DNA from: Mycobacterium sp. 852013-50091_SCH5140682
GTDB taxonomy: Bacteria; Actinomycetota; Actinomycetes; Mycobacteriales; Mycobacteriaceae
Reading direction: 5' to 3'
Length of the DNA: 64,000 bases
Assembly (NCBI RefSeq): GCF_001665685.1
Contig: NZ_LZTB01000100.1
Location: 124,001-188,000 of the forward strand
Part shown: one piece after another, positions 7,657 through 15,681 of the stretch
Numbering within the stretch: the first letter of the stretch is position 1
How the letters are laid out: every line of letters starts with the position of its first letter
The notes under the pieces: generated by a model
Databases searched by the model: none
The model's input: only the letters and a program-made list of their open reading frames with translations
Told to the model about the DNA's origin: nothing
Made by a program: the position numbers and the translations under genes

Positions 7657-8277
7657 ATGCCCAATTCGAATCCTGTGTCGGCGTGGAAGGCACTCAAGGA
7701 CGGTAACGCGCGCTTCGTCGCGGGCGAGCCGCAGCATCCGAGCCAGGACATCGCTCGGCGCGCCAGTCTCACCCACGCCCAGAGGCCGACCGCGGTGGTG
7801 TTCGGGTGCGGTGACAGTCGCGTCGCCGCCGAGATTCTGTTCGATCAGGGCTTGGGCGATATGTTCGTCGTCCGCACCGCCGGCCATGTGATCGACAACG
7901 CGGTGCTCGGCTCCATCGAGTACGCCGTCTCCATCCTTGGCGTGCCGCTGATCGTGGTGCTGGGGCATGACAGCTGCGGCGCAGTCCAGGCCGCCATCAA
8001 TGCGCTCGACGACGGCCAGGTGCCCGGCGGGTTCGTGCGCGACATCGTCGAGCGGGTGACGCCGTCGATCCTCATGGGCCGCCATGCCGGGCTCGAGCGC
8101 GTCGACGAATTCGAGGCGCATCACGTCAAAGAGACGGTGACGCAGCTGCAGATGCGCTCCGCGGCCATCGCCCAGGGCATCGCGGCGGGCACCCAGGCCA
8201 TCGTCGGCGCGACCTATCACCTGACCGACGGCCGGGTCGAGTTGCGGCATCACGTGGGCGATATCGGTCACGCCTGA
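7657..8277 (+). CDS. canB: Beta-class carbonic anhydrase
   Basis: A 206-residue beta-carbonic anhydrase interconverting CO2 and bicarbonate in the cytosol. The zinc site is complete: the CGDSR motif in VFGCGDSRVAAE (Cys and the Asp/Arg dyad) and the H-x2-C pair in VLGHDSCGAVQ. Length and the N-terminal WKALKDGNARF helix match M. tuberculosis CanB (Rv3588c). ATG 7657 is preferred because it follows the TAGGCT hexamer; the longer in-frame extension overlaps mutY on the other strand. Function is well supported by motif content. Confidence 0.95.
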   Translation: MPNSNPVSAWKALKDGNARFVAGEPQHPSQDIARRASLTHAQRPTAVVFGCGDSRVAAEILFDQGLGDMFVVRTAGHVIDNAVLGSIEYAVSILGVPLIVVLGHDSCGAVQAAINALDDGQVPGGFVRDIVERVTPSILMGRHAGLERVDEFEAHHVKETVTQLQMRSAAIAQGIAAGTQAIVGATYHLTDGRVELRHHVGDIGHA

Positions 8278-8327
8278 CGGCGACACGCCGGGCCGCCTCG
8301 GGCAACTGGGGATGACCTGGGCTTACC

Positions 8328-9116
8328 GTGAAGGTCGTGTTGGATCTGGAACCACGGGGCCCCCTGCCTGCGGAGATTTACCGGCGGCGCCGAGCGCTGG
8401 CGATCGGGATCGGGGTGGTCGTCGTCGCGGTGGTCGTCGCGATCATCGTGGCCGTCGTGAGCAACAGCTCAGGCGCCGAATCCAAGTCCGCCCAACAGTC
8501 GACTCCCTCCCCGACTGCGGCCGCGCCGACTCCGCTGCCGGGCGAGAACCCCGAGGTCAAAACCCCGGTGGTGCCCCCGGCGCAGCATGCTCCGCCGCCG
8601 ACGGCAACCCCGACCGCGGCGGTGACGCCGCCGCCGGTGCTCAAGGAGGGTGACGACTGCCCGGATTCGACACTGGCCGTCAAGGGCATCACGAGCCAGC
8701 CGCAGTACGTCGTCGGTGATCAGCCGAAGTTCACCATGGTCGTCACCAACATCGGCCTGGTGGCCTGCAAGCGTGACGTCGGCGCAGCCGTGCTGGCCGC
8801 CTACGTCTACTCGTTGGACAACACTCGGCTTTGGTCCAACCTGGACTGCGCGCCGTCCAACGAAACACTGGTCAAGACCTTCAACCCGGGCGAGCAGGTG
8901 ACCACCGAGGTGACCTGGACCGGGATGAGCTCAGCACCCCAGTGCCCGCTGCCTCGGCAACCGATCGGGCCCGGTACCTACAACCTGATGGTCCAACTGG
9001 GCAACCTGAGATCTGCGCCGGTGCCGTTCATCCTCGCGCCCGCGCAGCAGGCACCGCCGCCGGCCGAGGGCGCCCCGCCTGCGGCACCCGCGCCTGCCCC
9101 CGCGCCCGGCAACTGA
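8328..9116 (+). CDS. Membrane-anchored Pro/Ala-rich protein (Rv3587c-like)
   Basis: A 262-residue protein starting at GTG 8328. After a short basic N-terminus (EIYRRRRALA) comes one long hydrophobic segment (about residues 24-46), then a low-complexity Thr/Ala/Pro linker to about residue 105. A compact domain at about 110-235 has four conserved cysteines (in DDCPDS, LVACKRD, NLDCAPS and APQCPLP). The chain ends in a proline/alanine tail. The topology suggests a single-pass protein with an external disulphide-bonded domain. It corresponds in position to M. tuberculosis Rv3587c. Function is unknown; the domain resembles small beta-sandwich envelope proteins. Confidence 0.85.
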   Translation: MKVVLDLEPRGPLPAEIYRRRRALAIGIGVVVVAVVVAIIVAVVSNSSGAESKSAQQSTPSPTAAAPTPLPGENPEVKTPVVPPAQHAPPPTATPTAAVTPPPVLKEGDDCPDSTLAVKGITSQPQYVVGDQPKFTMVVTNIGLVACKRDVGAAVLAAYVYSLDNTRLWSNLDCAPSNETLVKTFNPGEQVTTEVTWTGMSSAPQCPLPRQPIGPGTYNLMVQLGNLRSAPVPFILAPAQQAPPPAEGAPPAAPAPAPAPGN

Positions 9117-9121
9117 GCCGG

Positions 9122-10240
9122 TCAGGCCAACCGGTCGGCGATCGTCGACTCGGCCAGCAGGGAGAGCCCTTCCCTGATGTGCCGGGCCCACATGGACCCG
9201 ATGCCTTCGACCGACTGCAGATCGTCGGCGCTGGCGGCCAAGAGCCCCTGTAGGGAGCCGAACGAGCGGACCAGCAGGTCGACATGGGCGAACTGCAACC
9301 GTGGGATGCCTGCCATGGCCCGGTATCCCCGTGAACTCATCGCCGAGTCCTGCGCCTCGGCAGTCGTCGGATAGCCGAAGACCCGCGCGAGCGCGGTGAA
9401 GTCCAGCAGCTCGTTGTCGGTGAGGGCATCCAGATCTTCGAGGGTGGCGCTGACCTGTGCCGCGGTCGGCGGGTCGGGGTTGGCGTGATAGTCCCGCACG
9501 ATCAGTTCGCGGGCCGTTTCGTTGTCCCCGACGAGTTCGTCGAGCTGCAGTTTGAGCTGGCGGCCGTCGGTGCCGAGTTCGACGACGTCGGCGTCGATCT
9601 CCAGGCTGATCCGGCGCACCATTTCGAGACGCTGCACCACTGTCATGACGTCGCGCAATGTCACGAAGTCCTCGATCTCGGCGGTCGAGAGCTGCTTGCT
9701 CACCTCGTCGAGCCTGCCCTTGTAGCGCTCCAGGGTGGCGACGGTCTGGTTGGCCCGCGACAGGATGGTCGCCGAGTCGGGGACGACGTGCCGTTCCCCG
9801 GCCACGTAGACCGTCACGATGCTCATCGAGTGGCTCACCGACACCACGGGGTAGCCCGTCTGGACCGCGGTGCGCTCGGCTGAGCGGTGCCGCGTGCCGG
9901 ATTCGTCGGTGGGGATCGACGGATCCGGCACCAACTGCACGTTGGCCCGCAGGATGTGGCTGGCGTCGCTGGAGAGCACGACCGCGCCGTCCATCTTGGA
10001 CAGCTCACGCAGCCGGGTCGGCGCGTAGCGGATGTCGAGCTCGAAACCGCCGTCGCAGATGGCCTCGACGCTCTCGTCGTAACCGAGCACGATCAGCGCG
10101 CCCGTCTTGCCGCGCAGGATGCGTTCCAGCCCGTCGCGCAGCGGGGTCCCGGGCGCCAGCCGGCCCAAGGTCTCGCGCAGCGTCGGGCGGGCCAGGTGCA
10201 CCACGTTGCGGCCGGCTCTGCCACCGGTCTTAACGGCCAT
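9122..10240 (-). CDS. disA: Diadenylate cyclase / DNA-integrity scanning protein DisA
   Basis: A 372-residue DisA that makes cyclic di-AMP from two ATP. The N-terminal DAC domain carries the DGA motif at residues 84-86 and the RHR motif at 117-119, both needed for catalysis. A helical spine follows, then a C-terminal helix-hairpin-helix DNA-binding domain (SVEGIGSMWARHIREGL). A strong AGGAGGA Shine-Dalgarno precedes ATG 10240. radA lies 8 bases upstream, so the two form an operon, as in many Gram-positives where RadA and DisA act together at recombination intermediates. Length and motifs match active family members. Confidence 0.97.
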   Translation of the reverse strand: MAVKTGGRAGRNVVHLARPTLRETLGRLAPGTPLRDGLERILRGKTGALIVLGYDESVEAICDGGFELDIRYAPTRLRELSKMDGAVVLSSDASHILRANVQLVPDPSIPTDESGTRHRSAERTAVQTGYPVVSVSHSMSIVTVYVAGERHVVPDSATILSRANQTVATLERYKGRLDEVSKQLSTAEIEDFVTLRDVMTVVQRLEMVRRISLEIDADVVELGTDGRQLKLQLDELVGDNETARELIVRDYHANPDPPTAAQVSATLEDLDALTDNELLDFTALARVFGYPTTAEAQDSAMSSRGYRAMAGIPRLQFAHVDLLVRSFGSLQGLLAASADDLQSVEGIGSMWARHIREGLSLLAESTIADRLA

Positions 10241-10248
10241 CGGTCCTC

Positions 10249-11643
10249 CTAGGATCGGCCGTTATTCTCCGCGATCTCCCGGACCGCCCGCAACGCGGTT
10301 GCGATGTTGTCCGACGCGATGACCCGCATCCCGGCCGGGGTGTCGGTGATCCCGGCAGGCACCACCGCGGTGTTGAAGCCCAGCCGGGCGGCCTCGGCCA
10401 GCCGCCGTTCCAGCCCGCTGACCCGGCGCAGGTCACCGGCCAGCCCCACCTCGCCGATGGCGACGGCGTCCATCGGCAACGGCAACTGGTGGCAGGACGA
10501 CATGATGGCCATCGCGACCGCGAGATCCGCCGACGGGTCGGTGAGCCGCATACCGCCGACGGTCGCCACATACAGGTCGCTGCGCGCCAGAGGCAGGCCG
10601 CTGTGCCGTTCCAGCACTGCGCTGATCATGGCGGCGCGCGCCGAATCGATGCCGCTGACGGTCCGTCGGGCCGGCGCATCTGTCGGGTTCCACAGCGCCT
10701 GCACCTCACCGATCATCGGGCGCTTGCCGTCCAGCGTGACGGTCACGGCGGTTCCGGCGACCGCGGCCGTGCGCTGGTCGAGGAACAACCCGGACGGGTC
10801 GCTGACGCATTCAATTCCGTTGTCGTGCATCAGAAAACAGCCGACCTCGTCGGCGGGGCCGAACCGGTTCTTGACGCCGCGCACCATCCGCAGCGACGAC
10901 GCGCGGTCGCCCTCGAAGTGCAGCACCACGTCGACCAGATGCTCAAGTGACCGCGGGCCGGCGATGGCGCCGTCCTTGGTGACATGGCCGACCAGGATCA
11001 ACGCCACCGAATGGCCCTGTGCGGTGGATTTCGCGTAGCCGGTCAGCGCCGTGGTCACCGCCCGCACCTGTGTCACGCCACCGGTCACGCCGTCCGCCTC
11101 GGTGGTGGACATGGTCTGCACCGAGTCGACGATCACGAGGCTGGGCCGCACCTGGTCGATGTGGCCCAGCGCGATCTGCAGATCGGACTCGGATGCCAGG
11201 TACATCTCGTCGTGGGTGCAGCCGGTGCGCTCGGCCCGCAGCCGGATCTGTCCGGCGGATTCCTCGCCGGACACATAGAGCACCCGGCGGCCTTCGTGGG
11301 CCCAGCGATTGGCGACTTCGAGCAGCAGCGTGGATTTACCGACACCGGGATCACCGGCCAGCAGTGTCACCGAACCCGCCACCAGGCCACCGCCGAGCAC
11401 CCGGTCGAGCTCACTGACCCCGGTGGGGCAGTGCCGTGTCGCGCCAGGGTCGATGGCGGTGATCGGAACGGCGGGGGACGCCGGCGCTACCGACCGGCGG
11501 GCCGCGCCGCCGATCGCGGACAGCGTGGCCACCTCGTCAACGGTGCCCCAAGTGCCGCAGTTCGCACAGCGTCCCACCCATTTCGGGGTGACATGCGCGC
11601 ATTCCGAGCACCGGTATTGCGAACGTGCTTTCGAACCGGCCAC
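10249..11643 (-). CDS. radA: DNA repair protein RadA (Sms)
   Basis: A 464-residue RadA. The N-terminal zinc finger uses Cys12, Cys15, Cys26 and Cys29. The RecA-like ATPase has Walker A GDPGVGKS at 97-104, and the RadA-specific KNRFG motif is in VKNRFGPADE. A C-terminal Lon-protease-like domain follows (AIGEVGLAGDLRRV). RadA drives branch migration and helps resolve recombination intermediates. The GTG at 11643 follows a TAGGGT hexamer by 6 bases, suggesting a leaderless transcript continuing into disA. The arrangement equals M. tuberculosis Rv3585-Rv3586. Confidence 0.97.
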   Translation of the reverse strand: MAGSKARSQYRCSECAHVTPKWVGRCANCGTWGTVDEVATLSAIGGAARRSVAPASPAVPITAIDPGATRHCPTGVSELDRVLGGGLVAGSVTLLAGDPGVGKSTLLLEVANRWAHEGRRVLYVSGEESAGQIRLRAERTGCTHDEMYLASESDLQIALGHIDQVRPSLVIVDSVQTMSTTEADGVTGGVTQVRAVTTALTGYAKSTAQGHSVALILVGHVTKDGAIAGPRSLEHLVDVVLHFEGDRASSLRMVRGVKNRFGPADEVGCFLMHDNGIECVSDPSGLFLDQRTAAVAGTAVTVTLDGKRPMIGEVQALWNPTDAPARRTVSGIDSARAAMISAVLERHSGLPLARSDLYVATVGGMRLTDPSADLAVAMAIMSSCHQLPLPMDAVAIGEVGLAGDLRRVSGLERRLAEAARLGFNTAVVPAGITDTPAGMRVIASDNIATALRAVREIAENNGRS

Positions 11644-11649
11644 GCCGTG

Positions 11650-11655
11650 ACCCTA
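11650..11655 (-). promoter_or_regulatory. Possible -10 element of radA-disA
   Basis: The minus strand reads TAGGGT, 6 bases before the GTG at 11643. There is no Shine-Dalgarno in the gap, consistent with leaderless initiation. Confidence 0.5.
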
Positions 11656-11697
11656 GCGGCTGTCACCGACATCCAGCGGGACCAGCGCGGCGAAAAC

Positions 11698-12288
11698 CTA
11701 GTGGTGTTCGCCTGATTCGCCGGATCCACCCGCGGCCTGGTCCGAGTCGCCGGTCTTGTCGCGGCGCGGTGCGTCGCCTGCCGAGATCGGAACGGCCACA
11801 GTGGTCTGGCCGTTCTCGAAGTTGAACGTGAAGTTGTACAGCAGGCCGTTGGTGATCTGCTTGGTCAACGTCACCTTCGCGGCGACGGCGTCGGCAGACT
11901 CGACCTTCTCCAGCGGCGCGATCTGCCCGTCGGGTTCGCCGACCACCAGCACGCCGTTGGCGGGCACCGTGGTGTCGCCGGTCAGTGTCACGTCACCGAT
12001 GTCGGAGGTGATCGACTTCAGCTTGTTGTTCTCGTCGGCCGAGGTGTTCGCGGCGACGAACAGCAACTCGGCGGGAGACCCCGGCTGCACATAGTCGGAA
12101 TCCTGCGGGGCCCGCAAGTGGACGTTACGCAGCGAGACCGGTCCGGCCTGCGCGTTGACGCCGTTGACGGCGGGCTCCTGAGTGGACGTCTGGGAGACCT
12201 GCCCGGCGCCACATCCGGTGAGTGCGACTGCGGCGGCCAGGCCGCACGCGGCCATACCGACCGAGGCGCGCAATGTGAAGCGGTTCAC
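11698..12288 (-). CDS. lpqE: Lipoprotein LpqE
   Basis: A 196-residue lipoprotein beginning with GTG 12288, preceded by AGGAGG. The signal peptide ends in lipobox LTGC (Cys26). The mature domain has a beta-sandwich pattern with repeated strands (VNAQAGPVSLRNVHL, AELLFVAANTSAD, GVLVVGEPDGQIAPLE), resembling copper-chaperone-like immunoglobulin folds, but no obvious metal ligands are clear. A histidine-containing tail (GESGEHH) ends the protein. It is divergent from carD across a 239-base gap, as Rv3584/Rv3583c are. The role is unknown; an envelope chaperone or metal-related role is conceivable. Confidence 0.9.
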   Translation of the reverse strand: MNRFTLRASVGMAACGLAAAVALTGCGAGQVSQTSTQEPAVNGVNAQAGPVSLRNVHLRAPQDSDYVQPGSPAELLFVAANTSADENNKLKSITSDIGDVTLTGDTTVPANGVLVVGEPDGQIAPLEKVESADAVAAKVTLTKQITNGLLYNFTFNFENGQTTVAVPISAGDAPRRDKTGDSDQAAGGSGESGEHH

Positions 12289-12495
12289 TCAAGCCTCCTG
12301 AATTGGGTCGCCCTACTTCGACTATGCAGAGTAGTAGGTCGCGGTTGCGTGTGGAACGGCGAGGGTTGAGATCGGCCGAATCAGGTGTGGCAGCGGGTGT
12401 TTGGTTGCACGATTTCGTCACCCTGTCAACCCCTACTCTTCACCTGCGGTGCCCCTGACCTGCACTGTTGATCGGCGTGTGATCAAGGCCCGTGT

Positions 12496-12517
12496 TAGGA
12501 TAGGGGGGCGAAAGGGG
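12496..12517 (+). promoter_or_regulatory. carD -10 hexamer and ribosome-binding region
   Basis: TAGGAT (12496-12501) fits a TANNNT -10 and AAAGGGG (12511-12517) fits a Shine-Dalgarno 10 bases before ATG 12528. This is a leadered arrangement, unlike most promoters in this window. No -35 with normal spacing is evident. The rest of the 239-base lpqE-carD gap shows no other convincing element. Confidence 0.35.
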
Positions 12518-12527
12518 CTCGAATCAG

Positions 12528-13016
12528 ATGATTTTTAAGGTCGGAGACACCGTTGTCTATCCACACCACGGTGCTGCGTTGATCGAGGCGATCGAAACCC
12601 GAACCATCAAAGGCGAGCAGAAAGAATATCTCGTCCTGAAGGTCGCCCAGGGGGACCTGACCGTTCGAGTACCTGCAGAAAATGCCGAGTACGTCGGCGT
12701 GCGTGACGTAGTCGGGCAGGAAGGCCTTGACAAGGTGTTCCAGGTGCTGCGTGCGCCGCACACCGAGGAGCCGACCAACTGGTCGCGCCGCTACAAGGCC
12801 AATCTGGAGAAGCTTGCTTCGGGGGATGTCAACAAGGTTGCCGAGGTCGTCCGCGACCTGTGGCGCCGGGATCAGGAACGCGGCCTGTCCGCGGGCGAGA
12901 AGCGGATGCTGGCCAAGGCCCGGCAGATCCTGGTCGGCGAACTCGCGTTGGCGGAGAACACCGACGACGCCAAGGCCGAGACCATGCTCGACGAGGTTCT
13001 GGCCGCCGCGTCCTGA
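12528..13016 (+). CDS. carD: RNA polymerase-binding transcription factor CarD
   Basis: A 162-residue CarD, essential in mycobacteria, where it stabilises the open complex at rRNA and most other promoters. The N-terminal RNAP-interacting (Tudor-like) domain starts MIFKVGDTVVYPHHG and includes KEYLVLKVAQGDLTVRVPAEN. The helical C-terminal DNA-binding domain contains the conserved tryptophan that wedges at the upstream edge of the bubble (near TNWSRRYKAN) and basic helices (LWRRDQERGLSAGEKRM). Length equals known mycobacterial CarD. ispD begins 7 bases after its stop, so carD is first in a short operon with isoprenoid genes. Confidence 0.97.
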   Translation: MIFKVGDTVVYPHHGAALIEAIETRTIKGEQKEYLVLKVAQGDLTVRVPAENAEYVGVRDVVGQEGLDKVFQVLRAPHTEEPTNWSRRYKANLEKLASGDVNKVAEVVRDLWRRDQERGLSAGEKRMLAKARQILVGELALAENTDDAKAETMLDEVLAAAS

Positions 13017-13022
13017 CGCGTA

Positions 13023-13727
13023 GTGACAACGGTAGCCGTCGTCCCGGCCGCCGGCTCGGGTGAGCGGCTGGGTGCGGGTAGGCCGAAAGCCTTCGTCAAA
13101 TTGGCCGGTAGGCCGTTGCTGGAACATGCTCTCGACGGTTTGCGCGCGTCGGGCGTCATCGACGCTGTCGTGGTCGCGGTGCCGCCCGGGCTGACCGACG
13201 AGGCCAAGCTGATCTTCGGTGGTGCCGCCGAGATCGTGGCGGGCGGTGCCGACCGTACCGAGTCGGTCCGGCTGGCCCTGCAGGCCGTCGGTGACGCCGA
13301 ATTCGTGTTGGTGCACGACGCGGCAAGGGCGCTGACTCCCGCCGCGCTCATCGTCCGTGTCGTCAAGGCTCTCGAGGCTGGGCACAGTGCCGTGGTCCCG
13401 GGCCTTCCGCTGGCCGACACGATCAAGGCGGTCGACGCCAACGGCGTGGTGCTCGGGACACCGGAACGGGCCGGGCTGCGGGCCGTTCAAACACCCCAGG
13501 GCTTCCGTGTCGACGTGCTGCGGCGCGCGTATCAGCGCGAGCCTGGGTCCGATTCGCTCGTCGTGTCCGCGGTGGCCGGTTTCACCGACGACGCCTCGCT
13601 CGTCGAGCAGAGCGGTACGCCGGTACAGGTCGTCGACGGCGACCCGATGGCATTCAAGATCACCACTCCCATGGATTTGTTGCTGGCTGAGGCCGTGCTG
13701 GCGCGCGGCGGATCGGGCGCCTCGTGA
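13023..13727 (+). CDS. ispD: 2-C-methyl-D-erythritol 4-phosphate cytidylyltransferase IspD
   Basis: A 234-residue MEP-pathway enzyme joining CTP and MEP to form CDP-ME. The nucleotide-binding motif is VPAAGSGERLGAGRPKAF near residues 7-24, with the catalytic Arg and Lys. The HDAARAL region (about residue 100) and a C-terminal VDGDPMAFKITTPMDL region complete the fold. GTG 13023 sits 7 bases after the carD stop. Its stop overlaps the ispF GTG by four bases, so IspD and IspF are translationally coupled, which fits their consecutive roles. Confidence 0.96.
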   Translation: MTTVAVVPAAGSGERLGAGRPKAFVKLAGRPLLEHALDGLRASGVIDAVVVAVPPGLTDEAKLIFGGAAEIVAGGADRTESVRLALQAVGDAEFVLVHDAARALTPAALIVRVVKALEAGHSAVVPGLPLADTIKAVDANGVVLGTPERAGLRAVQTPQGFRVDVLRRAYQREPGSDSLVVSAVAGFTDDASLVEQSGTPVQVVDGDPMAFKITTPMDLLLAEAVLARGGSGAS

Positions 13728-14200
13728 CGATTCCGCGGATCGGTTTGGGCACCGATGTCCATCCCGTCGAGTCCGGGCGGCCCTGCTGGCTGCTGGGGCT
13801 GCTTTTCGACGGCGCCGACGGCTGCGCCGGGCATTCCGACGGTGACGTCGCGGCCCACGCGTTGTGTGACGCGCTGCTCAGCGCGGCGGGTCTCGGCGAC
13901 ATCGGCGGCGTTTTCGGTACCGACCAGCCACAGTGGCGCGGCGTCAGCGGCGCCGACATGCTTCGGCACGTTCGCGGTTTGCTGGCCGACGCCGGCTTCA
14001 CGGTGGGCAATGCGGCCGTCCAGGTGATCGGCAACCGGCCCAAGATCGGGCCCCGCCGCGACGAGGCTCAGCGGCTGCTGGGGGAGCTGGTGGGGGCGCC
14101 GGTGTCGGTTTCGGCGACAACCACGGACGGTCTCGGACTGACCGGCCGCGGCGAGGGTTTGGCGGCCATAGCCACCGCGTTGGTGGTAAAGGCCGAATAG
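13724..14200 (+). CDS. ispF: 2-C-methyl-D-erythritol 2,4-cyclodiphosphate synthase IspF
   Basis: A 158-residue trimeric MEP-pathway enzyme. The zinc ligands Asp11 and His13 lie in GLGTDVHPV, and the third, a histidine, in AGHSDGDVAAHAL. The C-terminal TTTDGLGLTGRGEGLAA forms the nucleotide site, and IGNRPKIGP is the family loop. It makes MEcPP from CDP-ME phosphate. The GTG start overlaps the ispD stop (GTGA). The following cysS has its own promoter-like hexamer 6-11 bases after the ispF stop, so the operon may end or be boosted here. Confidence 0.96.
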   Translation: MTIPRIGLGTDVHPVESGRPCWLLGLLFDGADGCAGHSDGDVAAHALCDALLSAAGLGDIGGVFGTDQPQWRGVSGADMLRHVRGLLADAGFTVGNAAVQVIGNRPKIGPRRDEAQRLLGELVGAPVSVSATTTDGLGLTGRGEGLAAIATALVVKAE

Positions 14201-14205
14201 CCCGG

Positions 14206-14211
14206 TAAGCT
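14206..14211 (+). promoter_or_regulatory. Possible -10 element of cysS
   Basis: TAAGCT fills the short ispF-cysS gap and ends 8 bases before GTG 14220. It predicts a separate, nearly leaderless cysS transcript. Confidence 0.45.
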
Positions 14212-14219
14212 GGCCCGTC

Positions 14220-15617
14220 GTGACCGAACTGCGGCTGTACGACACCATGGCTGGTGCCGTACGTGATTTCGTGCCGTTGCGCCCCGGGCACGCGTCCATC
14301 TACCTGTGCGGTGCCACGGTGCAGGGCCTGCCCCACATCGGGCACGTCCGCAGCGGCGTCGCCTTCGATGTGCTGCGTCGCTGGCTGACCGCGAAAGGCT
14401 ACGACGTCGCGTTCATCCGCAACGTCACCGACATCGACGACAAAATCCTCAACAAGGCTGCCGACGCAGGCCGGCCGTGGTGGGAATGGGCCGCGACCTT
14501 CGAGCGGGCGTTCGCCGCCGCCTACGACGCGCTGGGGGTGCTCCCGCCGTCGGCCGAGCCGCGGGCCACCGGACACATCACGCAGATGGTCGAGCTCATC
14601 GAGCGGTTGGTCGACAAGGGTCATGCCTATGCCGCCGACGGCGACGTGTACTTCGACGTGCTGAGCCTGCCGGACTACGGCAAGCTGTCCGGTCACCGCA
14701 TCGACGACGTCCATCAGGGCGAGGGGGTCGCTACCGGCAAGCGCGATCAGCGTGACTTCACGTTGTGGAAGGGCGCCAAACCCGGTGAGCCGTCCTGGCC
14801 GACACCGTTCGGGCGGGGCCGCCCCGGCTGGCACACCGAGTGTGTCGCGATGTGCGAGTCCTATCTCGGCGCCGAGTTCGACATCCACGCGGGCGGTATG
14901 GATCTGGTGTTCCCGCACCATGAGAACGAGATCGCGCAGGCCAACGCTGCAGGCGACGGTTTCGCGCGGTACTGGCTGCACAACGGCTGGGTCACCATGG
15001 GCGGCGAGAAGATGAGCAAGTCGCTCGGCAACGTCCTGTCGATTCCCGCTGTGCTGCAACGGGTTCGGGCTGCCGAGCTGCGCTACTACCTGGGCAGTGC
15101 GCACTACCGGTCCATGCTCGAGTTCTCCGAGACCGCTCTGCAGGACGCGGTCAAGGCCTACAGCGGCATCGAGGATTTCCTGCATCGCGTGCACAACCGG
15201 GTCGGCGAGGTGACCGTCGGCGAGTGGACGCCGAAATTCGCGGCCGCGCTCGACGACGACCTTTCGGTGCCGATCGCGCTCGCCGAGGTGCACGCCGCGC
15301 GTGCTGAGGGCAACCGCGCGCTGGACACCGGGGATCACGATGGCGCGATGGCGCAGGCTCGGTCCATCCGGGCGATGACGGGAATCCTCGGTTGCGATCC
15401 GCTCGACGAGCGGTGGGAGTCGCGCGACGAGACGTCGGCTGCGCTGGCCGCCGTGGATGTACTGGTGCAGTGGGCTTTGACGAGCCGGACCGAAGCGCGC
15501 GAACGGCGGGACTGGGCCGCCGCCGACGCGATCCGGGACCGGTTGAAGGAGGCCGGTATCGAGGTCACCGATACCGCCGACGGACCGCAATGGTCCTTGT
15601 TGAATGGGACGAAGTAA
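14220..15617 (+). CDS. cysS: Cysteinyl-tRNA synthetase
   Basis: A 465-residue class I synthetase charging tRNA-Cys. The N-terminus has YLCGATVQGLPHIGHVRSG with the zinc-binding cysteine and the HIGH-type motif. EKMSKSLGN is the KMSKS loop, and GWHTECVAMC and HHENEIAQA carry further zinc ligands. The C-terminal helical domain ends in DRLKEAGIEVTDTADG. It corresponds to M. tuberculosis cysS1 (Rv3580c), not the mycothiol ligase MshC, judging by synteny and the full-length C-terminal domain. The TAA stop shares its last base with the ATG of a 10-codon minigene that begins the 32-bp repeat tract. Confidence 0.96.
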   Translation: MTELRLYDTMAGAVRDFVPLRPGHASIYLCGATVQGLPHIGHVRSGVAFDVLRRWLTAKGYDVAFIRNVTDIDDKILNKAADAGRPWWEWAATFERAFAAAYDALGVLPPSAEPRATGHITQMVELIERLVDKGHAYAADGDVYFDVLSLPDYGKLSGHRIDDVHQGEGVATGKRDQRDFTLWKGAKPGEPSWPTPFGRGRPGWHTECVAMCESYLGAEFDIHAGGMDLVFPHHENEIAQANAAGDGFARYWLHNGWVTMGGEKMSKSLGNVLSIPAVLQRVRAAELRYYLGSAHYRSMLEFSETALQDAVKAYSGIEDFLHRVHNRVGEVTVGEWTPKFAAALDDDLSVPIALAEVHAARAEGNRALDTGDHDGAMAQARSIRAMTGILGCDPLDERWESRDETSAALAAVDVLVQWALTSRTEARERRDWAAADAIRDRLKEAGIEVTDTADGPQWSLLNGTK

Positions 15618-15681
15618 TGGCTGGGCGAGCGAAGCGACGGGGAATGTAGTGGCTGGGCGAGCGAAGCGACGGGGAATGTAG
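15618..15681 (+). repeat. Perfect 32-bp tandem duplication carrying two 10-codon minigenes
   Basis: Two identical 32-base units (15618-15649 and 15650-15681) fill the cysS-rlmB gap. Each encodes the ten residues MAGRAKRRGM and a stop. The first uses ATG 15617 overlapping the cysS TAA, and the second uses GTG 15649 overlapping the first TAG. The second TAG overlaps the rlmB GTG at 15681. The result is a chain of three stop/start overlaps. The minigene sequence resembles the RlmB N-terminus (MAGNSQRRGA), so the units may be partial duplications of the gene start. Whether they are translated is unknown. Confidence 0.8.

Noticed and set aside
12468..12501. TTGATC and TAGGAT as a paired -35/-10 for carD
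   Set aside because: The spacer is 22 bases, too long for a normal promoter; only the -10 hexamer is retained, with low confidence.
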